From positions 5,148,001-5,208,000 of the forward strand of contig OX442323.1 of NCBI GenBank assembly GCA_949358305.1: a stretch of 60,000 bases of DNA, in the 5' to 3' direction. Shown one piece after another: positions 46,001 through 55,200 of this stretch. Below the pieces are notes generated by a model. The model saw nothing but the letters and a program-made list of their open reading frames with translations, searched no databases and was not told the DNA's origin. Positions within the stretch are counted from its first letter, which is position 1. The number at the start of each line of letters is the position of its first letter. Source of the DNA: Strigamia acuminata (Eukaryota; Arthropoda; Chilopoda; Geophilomorpha; Linotaeniidae). The position numbers and the translations under genes are program-made.

Positions 46001-47432
46001 CTTTTGTCAAGTCGATTGTGGTGACCCACTCAAATGAACCAATTTCTCTTAAAATTTCTTCGATTGTCGGCATCTGAGGAGGGTCATATTCTGTATGTTC
46101 GTTTAATGGCCGGTAATCTACACAGAGGCGTGGTTCGGCCCCCGGTTTGACCACTAAAACAATTCGCATGGCATAATCTCCAGTGGCAGGCACAGCGATT
46201 CCCTTGTCCACCATATCCTGACAGATTTGCCGAATTATTTCCCTTTTCTGAGGGTTATAACTTTTAAATGGTACCCTTATAGGTTTATCAGTTGTCAGCT
46301 TGATATCGTGCTGCACTATGTGTGTACGTCCAGGAACTCTTGATAGAATTCTCTGTCGTCTCTTTAATACTTCCGCCAATGAGAGTCCTTGCTCCAATGT
46401 TAGATTGGCATCATTCACCATTTTGGTGATATCATCTCCCATTTTCAGAGTAGCTGCACCAGCCAAAATTCCTTCATGACATACAAACGTAGCATTGTCT
46501 GGCGGTAATTCTTCAATTTTGGTTTTATATCTGTCCAAAACTGACTGCGGTATATATGGTAGAGTTTCGGTCAATGGAGTAATAAAATTCCATGACAGCG
46601 TCTTCGGATTCGGCTGTATACTTAGCCGCTTCATGAAATCATTTCCCAATAAAATCATCGGGAAACGGTGTTCAATAACTATGAAAGGATGCACAAGGAC
46701 TCCATGTGTCCATCGAAATGATACCAACAGGGTTCCGACTGGTTGAATATCTTTGCCAGCCGTTCCAATACAGAGACCTGGTGAGATGTACCGTAATTCT
46801 TTTTCCAATTTCAGATTTTCCATTACCGAAGCCGCCATAAAGCTTCTATTGGCTCCAGAATCTAACAATCCAGTAATTGGTCCTTTCATGGTTTGTAGTT
46901 GTATTTTCGGAATTCCCGTAAAATCTTCCATGTTCAAATTGCAGGTGACTCTACGTATCCGATGTTCTAATGCAGGATAATCAATAGGTAGTTCGTCCAT
47001 TTCATCGTTATAGGATAGAACGACTTTTTCCATAGCTCTAGTCATTTCTTCAATTTCATCGACCTCTTTTGACCTGGGACGGAATTTTTCCCAAAGTTTG
47101 TCCATCCAATTTTTACTTGGTTTGGGATAGCACTGTAGCGCTTTCCTAACGTGATATTGAAAGTATCGTTTGTCGGCCGTTTTTTCGGCCAAGACTTCGT
47201 TAAGTTTTGCAATGTCAACTTTAGGAAATCTCAGGTCACATGGCTTAAACTGAGCTACCATCAAATGTTTCTTGTCTACTGAATCCCAGTAGTCTAAATA
47301 GTTTTTGTCCAATGGTTCACGGTAATCATGGGTTACTTCAATCTTGGGACAAACGTCGACGTCTATCTCCTTAATTGTTTCCGAGGCAACGGGCGCGAGT
47401 TTCAGCGTATTCGCTGCCAAACCCGCGCTCAC
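43005..47432 (-). CDS. pol: pol polyprotein of the gypsy element (protease, RT, RNase H, integrase)
   Basis: The 1,475-codon frame overlaps the end of gag by four bases and begins with GTG, so it is probably entered by -1 frameshifting rather than initiated. Domains by residue: aspartic protease with DSGA at 191-194; reverse transcriptase about 400-600 with YLDD at 536-539; RNase H about 680-800 with TDAS at 684-687 and TDHQ at 754-757. In integrase, the HHCC zinc finger is H993, H998, C1028 and C1031, and the catalytic triad is D1059, D1118 and E1153. A GPF-type motif (RRTGPFAI) lies near 1293-1300. No chromodomain is seen. All catalytic residues are present and the frame is uninterrupted, so the protein looks functional. 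D1118 to E1153 leaves 34 residues between, one fewer than the common 35. Confidence 0.95.
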   Translation of the reverse strand: MSAGLAANTLKLAPVASETIKEIDVDVCPKIEVTHDYREPLDKNYLDYWDSVDKKHLMVAQFKPCDLRFPKVDIAKLNEVLAEKTADKRYFQYHVRKALQCYPKPSKNWMDKLWEKFRPRSKEVDEIEEMTRAMEKVVLSYNDEMDELPIDYPALEHRIRRVTCNLNMEDFTGIPKIQLQTMKGPITGLLDSGANRSFMAASVMENLKLEKELRYISPGLCIGTAGKDIQPVGTLLVSFRWTHGVLVHPFIVIEHRFPMILLGNDFMKRLSIQPNPKTLSWNFITPLTETLPYIPQSVLDRYKTKIEELPPDNATFVCHEGILAGAATLKMGDDITKMVNDANLTLEQGLSLAEVLKRRQRILSRVPGRTHIVQHDIKLTTDKPIRVPFKSYNPQKREIIRQICQDMVDKGIAVPATGDYAMRIVLVVKPGAEPRLCVDYRPLNEHTEYDPPQMPTIEEILREIGSFEWVTTIDLTKGYWQIGLTPSAQPKTAFWSPIGRLMFLVMAFGLKNAPTSFQLLIEKVLDEMYRRQAWAYLDDIITVSKTYEEHLINVDKILGKLEQANLCVNPDKSKFCRKELIFLGYKLGTGGLAVDPKKLDAITKFPTPTNLKELQRFLGMVNFFHRLLKNLSVMAEPLRPLLKKDMDFNWQPSHQEAFEKIRKALTDSGTMAMPDLYRPFIIHTDASRQGLGAALMQIQPEKGGQEELPCVYSSRSLQPAEVNYTATELECLAVVWALRKYRPYIEFTKFTVQTDHQALKWLMSLEEPAGRLARWQLELMAYTFEIQYIKGPLNVLADALSRAPVCTPEEDNVDGEDDDLLAYCPSPYRHWKLGGPNQLPTSEVVEDERIINFWSHAYDPPNGESNEKIHLMMTQEFEFPSSNVLVHTFAANVVKKLECEPPTREEIIVGQKQDKECQKIRNFLLNGCYPPELKHAMSKRRFKRKASAYLLEEDLLLKFHPTLTDELGENGRALKVVVPENLVYRVIWTAHGHPLSGHSGITRTMYRARRIYAWPTMKRDITRFIKHCQRCQACKPRQKLEIEAAQMGPYAPFDCLSADLMGPKPKTPRGNTHILVIIDVATKWPEMRPMSKPTSAKIADCIYNLSLQFGFPRKILSDNGSQFRSQVYQKFCEKFKMLPAYTSPYHPQANPVERTNRDIKYLIALYTDIHTRWDEYLREFAFSLRTTVAAGREFSPAYLNFGRELRVPWDPRLPDEVLVVDPKNPHVYIHQLEKVLASTYQHMMSHVFDLQKRVQDHQSEKKFDNFKVNDLVWKNSHVLSSAVKGISAGIADRRTGPFAIIRAHQGNAFELKRLEDNAKFPSIHASELTPYFPQFTQEIWRRGEVVGQPTENKINTLVEDEVQTLPSLPNSDDEVEHVAISFENIQIAQDDLQTTLEPATKPKKAKRRSMLHPVVSQNTDLDKNNEKSAKKYNMRSRKSPKQRVTSRFCAERERQDSTLVSDGDIMMSHHSKNSN

Positions 47433-50032
47433 AAGTTTTTTCGGAGCAGTTCCCCCAACTTGCTGACAAGACCTTCTATCTCGGCAGCTACTGGACTTCT
47501 ATCAGGACACTGATTTGACCAATGCCCCAACTTTCCACATCTATGGCACGGATCGGTTTCTGGTGACTTGCGCCTAGGACCGTTTCCTGAAGTGGGCGAC
47601 TTTGAACGAGGTTCTACGGCCTTTTTATCTGTAGCCGATTCCTTTTCAGTATCCGGCATCACTTCGGGCTTGATGGGTAGCGGCAAAGGTGATTTTGATC
47701 GAGCATCTGTATTCAGGTTTGCTGTATTAAAAGTAACGTTTTTACCAACCATTTTTGGTCTGAATTTATTCTCAGTGACATGCTTCGCGAGTAATACAAT
47801 AGCATTCTCAACTAAAGGGTCTAGCCCTGGGTCGTCTTCTTCGACTACATCAGTGCTGTCTTCCGACAAGGCAAGATTCGCGTAAGCTCGAGAATTTTTG
47901 GGTAGTTTGTGGGGGTTCGGAGGTCCGGCACTTGTAGTTTTATCCGTCTTCTCCGCAAAGTAATCCCCTCGATCTCGGGGTTGCATTAAAGGAGCTTGTC
48001 CAAGCCTAGCTTCTTTCACATATTCTTTAATGCGTAACTGCCGTTTTTTAATAGCTGCAGTCTCCTCCGGAGTCAAATATTCATTATACTTTTCTTCAAT
48101 TCTCAGGTCATTATCCCTTAAAAATTGGGAGAGTTCTTTGAATGATCCGACCGGCGGTGCATCAACATTTTGCAGAATACTTCGGGAATATGGTGTCATC
48201 GCCTTTCGAAATTTTCTGTCCACATCATGGTCAGTAGATGGCGTAGGTAATGATGACAACAAATCTTCGGTTCGGCGAAGATAGGAACGAATGTCTTCTC
48301 CCGCTGATTGAGCTAAATTGTCCCATAACTGATAAATATCTTCAGTAGGTTCAGCGTACTCTCGCATGAATGCTTCTACAAATTGATTCCAATGCACGAA
48401 TTCACGCTCAACGAACCAATTTTTGGCGCGTGCCACCAATGATTTTGGGACTAACTTCTCCAAAGTATCTTGAGGTGTTATACCATTTAGTCGAGCCATT
48501 CTGGTAATTTCTTCCAAAAAGGTTGATCCCATTTGGAATTCTCCATTAAAACGATCAGGGACTAATCGATCCCATCGAATTGTTTTCACATCGGCAATTT
48601 TATGCCGCCACTTATCAGTGGTGTATTTTGCAATTTTGCGCTTCAAGTCGAATTTACGTAACTCTGCTAGCCGTGTGGTTCGACTTGCTGACTGCGCTTG
48701 TTTTTGAAACATCGCGTCGATCTGTTCAGCAGTGTAATAACGTTCGTCGCTGGATTGAGATCTTCTGGATTTCGTCCTTGAACGACTCTTTCGCTCTTTC
48801 CGCGTCTCAGATCGAGTAGATTTTTCGCCTTCCGAAAGGGATTCGTCCTTCGACCCTCGTGGCGGAGGTACATCGTCGTATTTCTGACGTTCATCCCCCT
48901 TATCACGATCTTCGGGGTCTGGAGACGCACTTCGACTTCCAGATTGGTCATAATTATCGTTGGACCGATGCGAATCGTTTTGTATCTTCATACGATTTCT
49001 CTCATCCATCATGGTCATGAGTTTGTCGCTATTAGTGAAAATTTCGGCGTCTGAAGCGCCGTTCTTTTTTGATGTAGGCCCTTCAGCATTGGAACATCTT
49101 CTTTTGCGCGACTGTCGCTCATCTTCACTTGATGTTTGAGACGATTCGTCGTTTGCAGCATCTCCTAGCCGCACGACTTTCTTTTTCACCTTGGCAGCAG
49201 GACTTTTCTGTTTAGAGGCGAATTCAGCAACACGTATTCGTTCTTGTTCCTCCTCAAATTCCTCTTGTTCTCTCAGCAGTTTGGCTCGCCGTAGCTCATC
49301 TTCAGTTTCTTGAGCTTTTTTGTCGGCGGCTGCCATTTGTCTACGGAGTTCTTCATTAGATGATTCCTGTTGCTTTATGGAATCCCAAGCAATCTTCTGC
49401 TCTCTATTAAAGACTTCATTCTCTTTTTTAGACAAATGTTTCTTTCGAGCATCGAATTCCATGCGTTGGCGCTCCAGTTCGTCCGATTGTTTTTTCAGCT
49501 TTTCTTCACTGTGACGGTACTGAGCGTTTATTTCTCGCAAAGCTTGATTCGATTTTTCAGCAATTTCCTTGGCTTGAGACTCTAAGTTCATTTTTCGAGT
49601 AACAGCAGCCATCTGCTCGTTCATATGATCGACCAGGCGTTTTCTTTCATGATTAGACATTGCTTCGTAAATTTCCATAATCGTCATCTGATCAGTCACT
49701 TGTACCCCCTGGAGAATTGCTCGATCCAGAAGTTCCTTGTAACCCACCGGTTGCGTGTCAGGAATCTCGATGGTGTCCAAATCCATGGAAGAATCGCCCC
49801 AGTTCGTTGGTCCAGTGGAAATCGCTACTTCGCGTTCTTCACCGCCTGTTCCAACTTCCTTAGTTGTGGCACCCTCGGCGGCAACAGCGTCAATAGTTTC
49901 GGCCAAATGTTGAGCCGTTAGACTATTACGTGCCGTTCGAGGACGACCCGATCTACGGCGCTTAGCGCCCGTTTTTGTACGAGTCTGTACTCCTTCATCA
50001 TCAATAGGAATTTCTCCTTCTGAGTTAGACAT
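47429..50032 (-). CDS. gag: gag protein of the gypsy element (867 aa) with zinc knuckle
   Basis: ATG at 50032-50030; TGA stop at 47431-47429. The capsid-like Retrotrans_gag region lies at roughly residues 490-650, with RWDRLVPDRFNG and FVEAFMREYAEP visible. A zinc knuckle CX2CX4HX4C (CHRCGKLGHWSNQC) is at residues 829-842. The N-terminal half is unusual: basic (GAKRRRSGRPR), then a coiled coil of about 150 residues (about 120-270) rich in Glu, Lys, Gln and Arg, then a Ser/Arg/Glu-rich segment near 285-440. Most gypsy gags are 300-500 aa, so this one carries a long extension that may drive assembly or nuclear targeting. The frame is intact. Confidence 0.92.
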   Translation of the reverse strand: MSNSEGEIPIDDEGVQTRTKTGAKRRRSGRPRTARNSLTAQHLAETIDAVAAEGATTKEVGTGGEEREVAISTGPTNWGDSSMDLDTIEIPDTQPVGYKELLDRAILQGVQVTDQMTIMEIYEAMSNHERKRLVDHMNEQMAAVTRKMNLESQAKEIAEKSNQALREINAQYRHSEEKLKKQSDELERQRMEFDARKKHLSKKENEVFNREQKIAWDSIKQQESSNEELRRQMAAADKKAQETEDELRRAKLLREQEEFEEEQERIRVAEFASKQKSPAAKVKKKVVRLGDAANDESSQTSSEDERQSRKRRCSNAEGPTSKKNGASDAEIFTNSDKLMTMMDERNRMKIQNDSHRSNDNYDQSGSRSASPDPEDRDKGDERQKYDDVPPPRGSKDESLSEGEKSTRSETRKERKSRSRTKSRRSQSSDERYYTAEQIDAMFQKQAQSASRTTRLAELRKFDLKRKIAKYTTDKWRHKIADVKTIRWDRLVPDRFNGEFQMGSTFLEEITRMARLNGITPQDTLEKLVPKSLVARAKNWFVEREFVHWNQFVEAFMREYAEPTEDIYQLWDNLAQSAGEDIRSYLRRTEDLLSSLPTPSTDHDVDRKFRKAMTPYSRSILQNVDAPPVGSFKELSQFLRDNDLRIEEKYNEYLTPEETAAIKKRQLRIKEYVKEARLGQAPLMQPRDRGDYFAEKTDKTTSAGPPNPHKLPKNSRAYANLALSEDSTDVVEEDDPGLDPLVENAIVLLAKHVTENKFRPKMVGKNVTFNTANLNTDARSKSPLPLPIKPEVMPDTEKESATDKKAVEPRSKSPTSGNGPRRKSPETDPCHRCGKLGHWSNQCPDRSPVAAEIEGLVSKLGELLRKNL
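47435..47441 (-). promoter_or_regulatory. Slippery heptamer A AAA AAC for gag-pol -1 frameshifting
   Basis: On the sense strand AAAAAAC is read in gag phase as A AAA AAC, followed by TTG TGA (the gag stop). Slipping back one base puts ribosomes in the pol frame (CTT GTG AGC ...). This is one of the strongest known -1 heptamers. A downstream pseudoknot was not modelled. Confidence 0.75.
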
Positions 50033-50123
50033 ACTGAGTTAGACAGATAAGAGAGAAAGATGATAGGAAAGTAGGAATAAATTCTAAGTTTAAACAATTG
50101 GTTATCCCGGACGGGCCCCCAAG
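50033..50123 (-). other. Short leader between the 5' LTR and gag
   Basis: A 91-base untranslated leader holding the primer-binding site next to the LTR. No upstream ATG-initiated gag extension is seen. Confidence 0.7.
50104..50121 (-). promoter_or_regulatory. Primer-binding site, tRNA-Pro type
   Basis: Sense-strand TGGGGGCCCGTCCGGGAT begins two bases after the 5' LTR. It matches the 18-base complement of the tRNA-Pro 3' end as used by murine leukaemia virus, except for one C-for-T change, which may reflect the host's own tRNA-Pro. Confidence 0.75.
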
Positions 50124-51303
50124 TGTTGCGTTCCTGATGGTTCCAATTGACTTTTCACAACAACACTAAATTTATATTTAGTCACTATGGGATTTTTCCA
50201 ATTGCAAGAGATCCCGGCGTTCACCTGTGGAAGCAGTTGAATGCCGTTTATAGGTCTTCTATCGGGTGGGTTAGCCGTTAAGTCGGTGTCTAGGGATTTG
50301 ATCTCGAATAAAGGCTAGTTTAGTTATTTTAAATCAAACAGTTAATCAATTTATTGAGCGTTAATTACAGGTTCAATTGAAGTGAATGTTAATAAAATGG
50401 GTTCTATGAGGATAAGATCGTCGGCGTAGAAGGCGACGTGCTCGAAGCAGCGCGGGACTCCTTCGGGCGGGAAAAAGCAGTGCAGAAATGGCGACACGTC
50501 GCCGCGCAAATTCTGCGAAGTGAGAAAGGAAGCGTGAAGCCGAAAGACTTCACAAAGAGTGTCGGCTGTTAAGCCTGACAAGACGGGAAATCTTGAGTTA
50601 AACCCTAGATTGCAACGGGAGATTTCCGTTGGAGACAAGTAGTCAAACGGCGGGTACCGCCGATCGTTAAAACCTGACTGGAGATCCGCTACAATCTGAA
50701 TCGGAATCGTCGTCAACAGGTCGAGGAGCGGCGACGATGGCTCTGCAATCCTCGGCGGCTGGCTGGCGTCGATCTTCAACGGCGTGGGCGCGTTGGTCTT
50801 CGGGCGGCGGCGGGAACGACGGTGGTTTGGGCCGTCGTGCGTCGTCTTCGCGGCTCGGAAAGTGATTCGTTTGAACGTTGGTTCAAACAAATCGGGTTGA
50901 AACTTGGCAAAACTCACGAGTCACGGACAAAACAGTGTTTCTGGTTAGTGAACAAAGCTGTGTCGGTGTGAACGGTATGAGTGTGATGCAAAGAGTGAGT
51001 AATAATTCGAATTATTGCTCGGAATATGGCCGGAAAACGGCCAGTGCGCAGGCGTGGCGTGTGCCAAGGCACGCTTCAGCCCTAGCAACGGTGCAAAATT
51101 TGGGGATTGACTTAGCAACGCCCCAATCCAGGGCTCAAAATGCCAGGGCAGCCGTTACAGCTTCTGGGCCAATTGCCCAAAAGCGCAACAGGTGCACGGC
51201 AAAAAACACAATTCTAATGATTATGGTTAAAATATGAATAATATTTTAAAAACGTGGTAGAAAAACTTCTCCACAAATGAAGTGAACATTTGAGATCGTA
51301 ACA
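50124..51303 (-). repeat. 5' LTR of the gypsy element (1,180 bp)
   Basis: It appears identical to 38130-39309 throughout. Being upstream of gag it should contain the element's promoter, though I could not place a TATA box or start site with confidence. It is followed on the plus strand by the second AATT target copy (51304-51307). Confidence 0.95.
50351..50917 (-). CDS. LTR-embedded open frame of 188 codons, unknown (5' LTR copy)
   Basis: Same frame as 38357-38923 with the same translation. In this LTR it lies upstream of gag, so if transcription starts near the LTR's far end, its GTGAGT at 50917-50912 could act as a splice donor for a subgenomic message. Coding status is uncertain for the same reasons as the other copy. 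Confidence 0.35.
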   Translation of the reverse strand: MSFAKFQPDLFEPTFKRITFRAAKTTHDGPNHRRSRRRPKTNAPTPLKIDASQPPRIAEPSSPLLDLLTTIPIQIVADLQSGFNDRRYPPFDYLSPTEISRCNLGFNSRFPVLSGLTADTLCEVFRLHASFLTSQNLRGDVSPFLHCFFPPEGVPRCFEHVAFYADDLILIEPILLTFTSIEPVINAQ

Positions 51304-51307
51304 AATT
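51304..51307. repeat. Target-site duplication, right copy (AATT)
   Basis: Matches 38126-38129, on the other side of the insertion. Confidence 0.75.
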
Positions 51308-52279
51308 ACAATTACTATCATTAACAACTTGTCATGTAGAAAATTATTTGTTATTTTACAAAAGAAATATCAAATAAAAATATAATGTAACAATATCCGA
51401 GAAAGAAGGAAAGGCAAAAACAGCTTAAATGTAGTGACCTGTTGTGTTTTTACACCAATTAAAGTTGAGGATGAATGTCACGGATGAATATTTGATGTGA
51501 AAAAATACACAAAATATTAAACTGATGATTATTTTTTAAGATGAAAAAGGGCACTACTTGAGCTACTTTGTACTGGAAATAAAATCTTTCATTTTTTATT
51601 TAAAATACTTTTCTACATCAACTTTTTGCCTTTTCTATAAACAGCATATAAAAAAAAATATCGTAACTTTGAACACACCTAATGAAAAAGTTGAAACAGT
51701 TGATGGGAAATGCATTTACTACACATCATAAGCCGTGTTCTCGTGGTTTTCTTAATTCCTAACGCAAGGCTAGATCTGTCAGAGATTCTTCCTTCAAAAC
51801 ACTCATTAAACGACCTAATACAAAACGCTCAAAGCTGTGGTAAGCCAAACTCAACCACTGGCATTATATTTAATTCTTTTGGTGTTGTGGGCGTTTATGT
51901 GCATTTAATTTGATTCTACAGAACTTAAAAAAACGTTCAATTTCTTGAATTTCAATTAATTGGATGTTACAGCGCTGTGCACGAGCGACGTTACGAAGGA
52001 GCACCGAATGTAATAGCGACTGTATGCATCACAACGACGTTACTTTTATGTAACGTCGCTATTACGGGCGTCGCAAATACGACCACAAATCCACGCGCGT
52101 CGCTCTTTCAAGCGTCGCTTTTCTGGTGTTGTCCGTTCAAGTCGGATTAAATTGCATGCAGCTTCATTTACACTACACCTAACTGGCAACAAATTAAGAT
52201 TCAATCGCGTAAGAAACAAATCGATTCACTTTTATCGAAAATAACCAATAACTTCCATTATTCAGATAATTAACCAAAA
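51308..52279. other. Upstream region of gene C, duplicated before gene D
   Basis: Two blocks recur upstream of gene D. The block around 51600-51910 (including ACTTTGAACACACCTAATGA and CCGTGTTCTCGTGGTTTTCT) recurs near 56985-57245. The proximal block 52180-52282 (including ATCGATTCACTTTTATC and AATAACTTCCATTATTCAG) recurs near 58680-58777. A small hairpin region, 52010-52065 (GTAATAGCGAC mirrored by GTCGCTATTAC), is present only in the C copy. The promoter should be within the proximal block. The 67-codon frame at 51710-51913 lies in duplicated non-coding sequence and is not called. Confidence 0.6.
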
Positions 52280-55200
52280 ATGGCGAACCAAACTGAAGAG
52301 GAAACTGACAAAATCGATAAGCAGGTTGAAGAAAAAAGCATAAAACTAAGAATTGTCGCATTTCTTAGACAAATCACTGTCGAGCCAGTAGTCTTTCTAT
52401 TCTGCTTAGGAATGGCACTCAATCTAATCACTACAGAGTCACTGATTATTCGTAAATATTGCCTGTCTCAAATGGGGTTTCCAGATGAAATTTGCAGCAA
52501 CCTCACACAAAATAAAACACTAGAAGCGCAGGCGCAAGATATGGCAACCAATTTCGTCTTGTACAAGGTGTGTATTTTGCACGTTTTACACATTTCATTC
52601 TGGATCACTGCATCTGCATGGATCACTAGGAAAACGAAGCAATTACATCGCATAACAGGAAATTACCGCTTCACTAGGCAGCGCTAAATGCAGGTGCACA
52701 TCCTGTTGTTTGGATTGAATGAACATTACAAAATTTCGAATGTAAATTAAATTTGACATTCATTTGATCTATCTATCTTCCATAAGTTTTAAAAAGTCAC
52801 TAAAACCTGTTCAATGTAGTCTCTTTTAGACACCATCCCACCCATTGTACTGTCGCTTTTCATCGGTTCTTGGAGCGACAAGAACGGACGAAAATTCCTG
52901 CTGATATTGTCCACACTTGGTGCTGCCCTCGGGATGGTCATCATGATCTTCAACGCTTATTACATGACGGAAATGGACGTCAATTACATCTTAGTCGCTT
53001 CTGTGCCCTACGCATTGGGCGGTAATTTTCTTAGTATCATGACAGGGGCCATGAGTTACATTACAGACATCACTGATGATTCGCAAAGGACAGTTAGAAT
53101 TGGATTTGTACAGGTATACTCCTCACTTATCCAAACAGTCTAAATTTTACAGTTATAGAGATCAATAACAAAGTTTTAATCATTTTAAGCCTTACGAATT
53201 AACGTTAATTTAATCCCATGAGTTGTACTTCATTCGCGCTAGAAAGTTTGGGCTAACCTAACAGCTGAAACTATTAATCATTCTGGATGATTCTGCCGTA
53301 CAAACACAAAACGAGTTTTGCATACGTTTTAGAGTTTTTGAATGCACCTAGTGTGATTTTGCACTACCTGGTGGATACAGCCGAAAACGCTCATTCTGCA
53401 GATGAGCTTCAAACTGGACTGGGACGATTTTTATGACCACAACTGTACGTTCACGCTAGAAAAACCACAATTAGATTTAAATTGCCAGGCTAGCCCAAAC
53501 TTTCTGGTGCAAACGAGGTATTAGGCAAGTATGAACTTAGCTAATGCAGACTTGGCAAAACTCTACTTAGCAATCACAATGACAAATGGATTTGTGATAC
53601 CTTGGATTTATACATAATTAATTACCAGTAAACCTATACCCCACATCCATATTATTTAAAAAACAAATGGATATCAGTCAATTAAAATAGTAACATAGCT
53701 AGTAGCAATGTACTACTGGAAGTAACATCTTGCAAAAAAGTTTTCGCCAAACAAGCATTTGTCCCATTACTTCTGACCATTACCGCACAGCTTCTACCGT
53801 AGCATTGTGAAATAATATTATTATGTCTCTCCGTTAAATACCGGTAGGCGTCATTCTTATGTGGAAATTCAATTGGACTTTTAAGTGGCGGCATAATCTT
53901 CGACAAATTGGGCTACATAGCAGTTTTCCTGATCAATTTAGCAGTGTATGTACTAGCTCTTCTGTATACAATAATTTTCGTCAAAGAGACTATTAATCCA
54001 TCTATTGGACCAACATCCAAATATGCATCTTTATTCAAGTTAAGCAATGTCACAGATAACATAATATTGTTGGGCAAGAAACGAAACCATAATGGAAGAT
54101 GTCATATCATTCTGCTACTCATCATTGCAGCCATCAGTTTTCTACCTTTATATGGTATAATTTCATTAGGGGAAATCAGAAAAGAAAGAACATTCTTAAC
54201 TGTACTTATTGGCGTACAGTAAACATGGGAATAACACTACGCAAGCCCAGTGCATAGTTCCCAGCGAAGTCGAGTCACTTCGGCACCATAAGGGGAAAAA
54301 AGGTCATTTTTCAACTTCGAACATTAGCGGATCACCTCGGCGCCAATCACTTCGACGCCAATCATTTCACATCACAGGTGCCATGTTTATACTCGTAAAA
54401 TACGGCGGACGTATCGACATGATTGGCGCTGAAGTGATCCGCCAGATATTTACATTAAAAATGTTGACAAAAAAAAAATTTAAATAAACAAAAAATTTCA
54501 AAAAACAAGATCATTTGGGCGCCAAAATATGGGTGCCAAAGTGATTGAACACCTTCCCAGCAGGTGTTTTTGACATACCGCTCGTAGCAACTGCCACTTG
54601 TATAATCTTAAGCACATTTCCAAGCCTTTCTGATTCCACGGATGTACTACATTTTAGCGATTTCATTTTAGCGATTTCATTTTAACGACACACCATTTTA
54701 GCAAACATGTCATTTTAGCGACTCAAAAATCGCTAAAATGACACGTTCGCTAAAGTGATGGTCGCTAAAACGGCACTAATACTAACACTAATATTAACCT
54801 AACCATATAGTTTAGGTTTAATTCCTAAGAAGGGCGCCCCCCCCCCCTTGACCCCCCCGTGAACCTAACCTTACTAGTTTTTTGATGCAAACCACTTTTT
54901 TGAGCCGGCTTGTCGCGGTAAATCGTGTCGCGTCGCTAAAACGTGTCGATCACTTCTGAAAAATTACCTCTTTGTCGCTAAAACGTGATCGCTAAAATGA
55001 GCGTCGCTAAAATGACTATAACCGGATTCCCCTAGTGTTGATGATGCACCACACCTTTCCCATTACCTATTTCCAGCTGAAAACAACATAACATATTTGT
55101 ACGGCAGATGGAAATTTGAATGGGACGAAGTCACCTACAGCAAATATCTAACCTTCATGTTTATAGGCTGGCTTCTAGGTGTAAAACAACTCAGCAGTGC

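Larger units (their letters stand above)
38130..51303 (-). mobile_element. Complete Ty3/gypsy LTR retrotransposon, 13,174 bp, with extra 3' ORFs
   Basis: The element is on the minus strand. Its parts in transcript order are: 5' LTR (51303-50124), primer-binding site (50121-50104), gag (50032-47429), pol (47432-43005), ORF3 (42790-42521), ORF4 (42198-39565, one internal TGA), polypurine tract (39318-39310) and 3' LTR (39309-38130). The pol order protease, reverse transcriptase, RNase H, integrase defines it as Ty3/gypsy. Both LTRs are 1,180 bp with TGTT...AACA ends and no difference was seen between them, so the insertion is recent. The overall length is well above the 5-8 kb typical of gypsy elements, explained by long LTRs, a long gag and about 3.4 kb of additional ORFs. 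No envelope-like protein with a signal peptide or membrane anchor was found. Confidence 0.95.

Noticed and set aside
52568-52687. Continuation of gene C exon 1 into the following open frame
   Set aside because: A GTGTGT donor lies at the same place as in the paralogues, and the downstream residues do not match the family, whereas exon 2 does.
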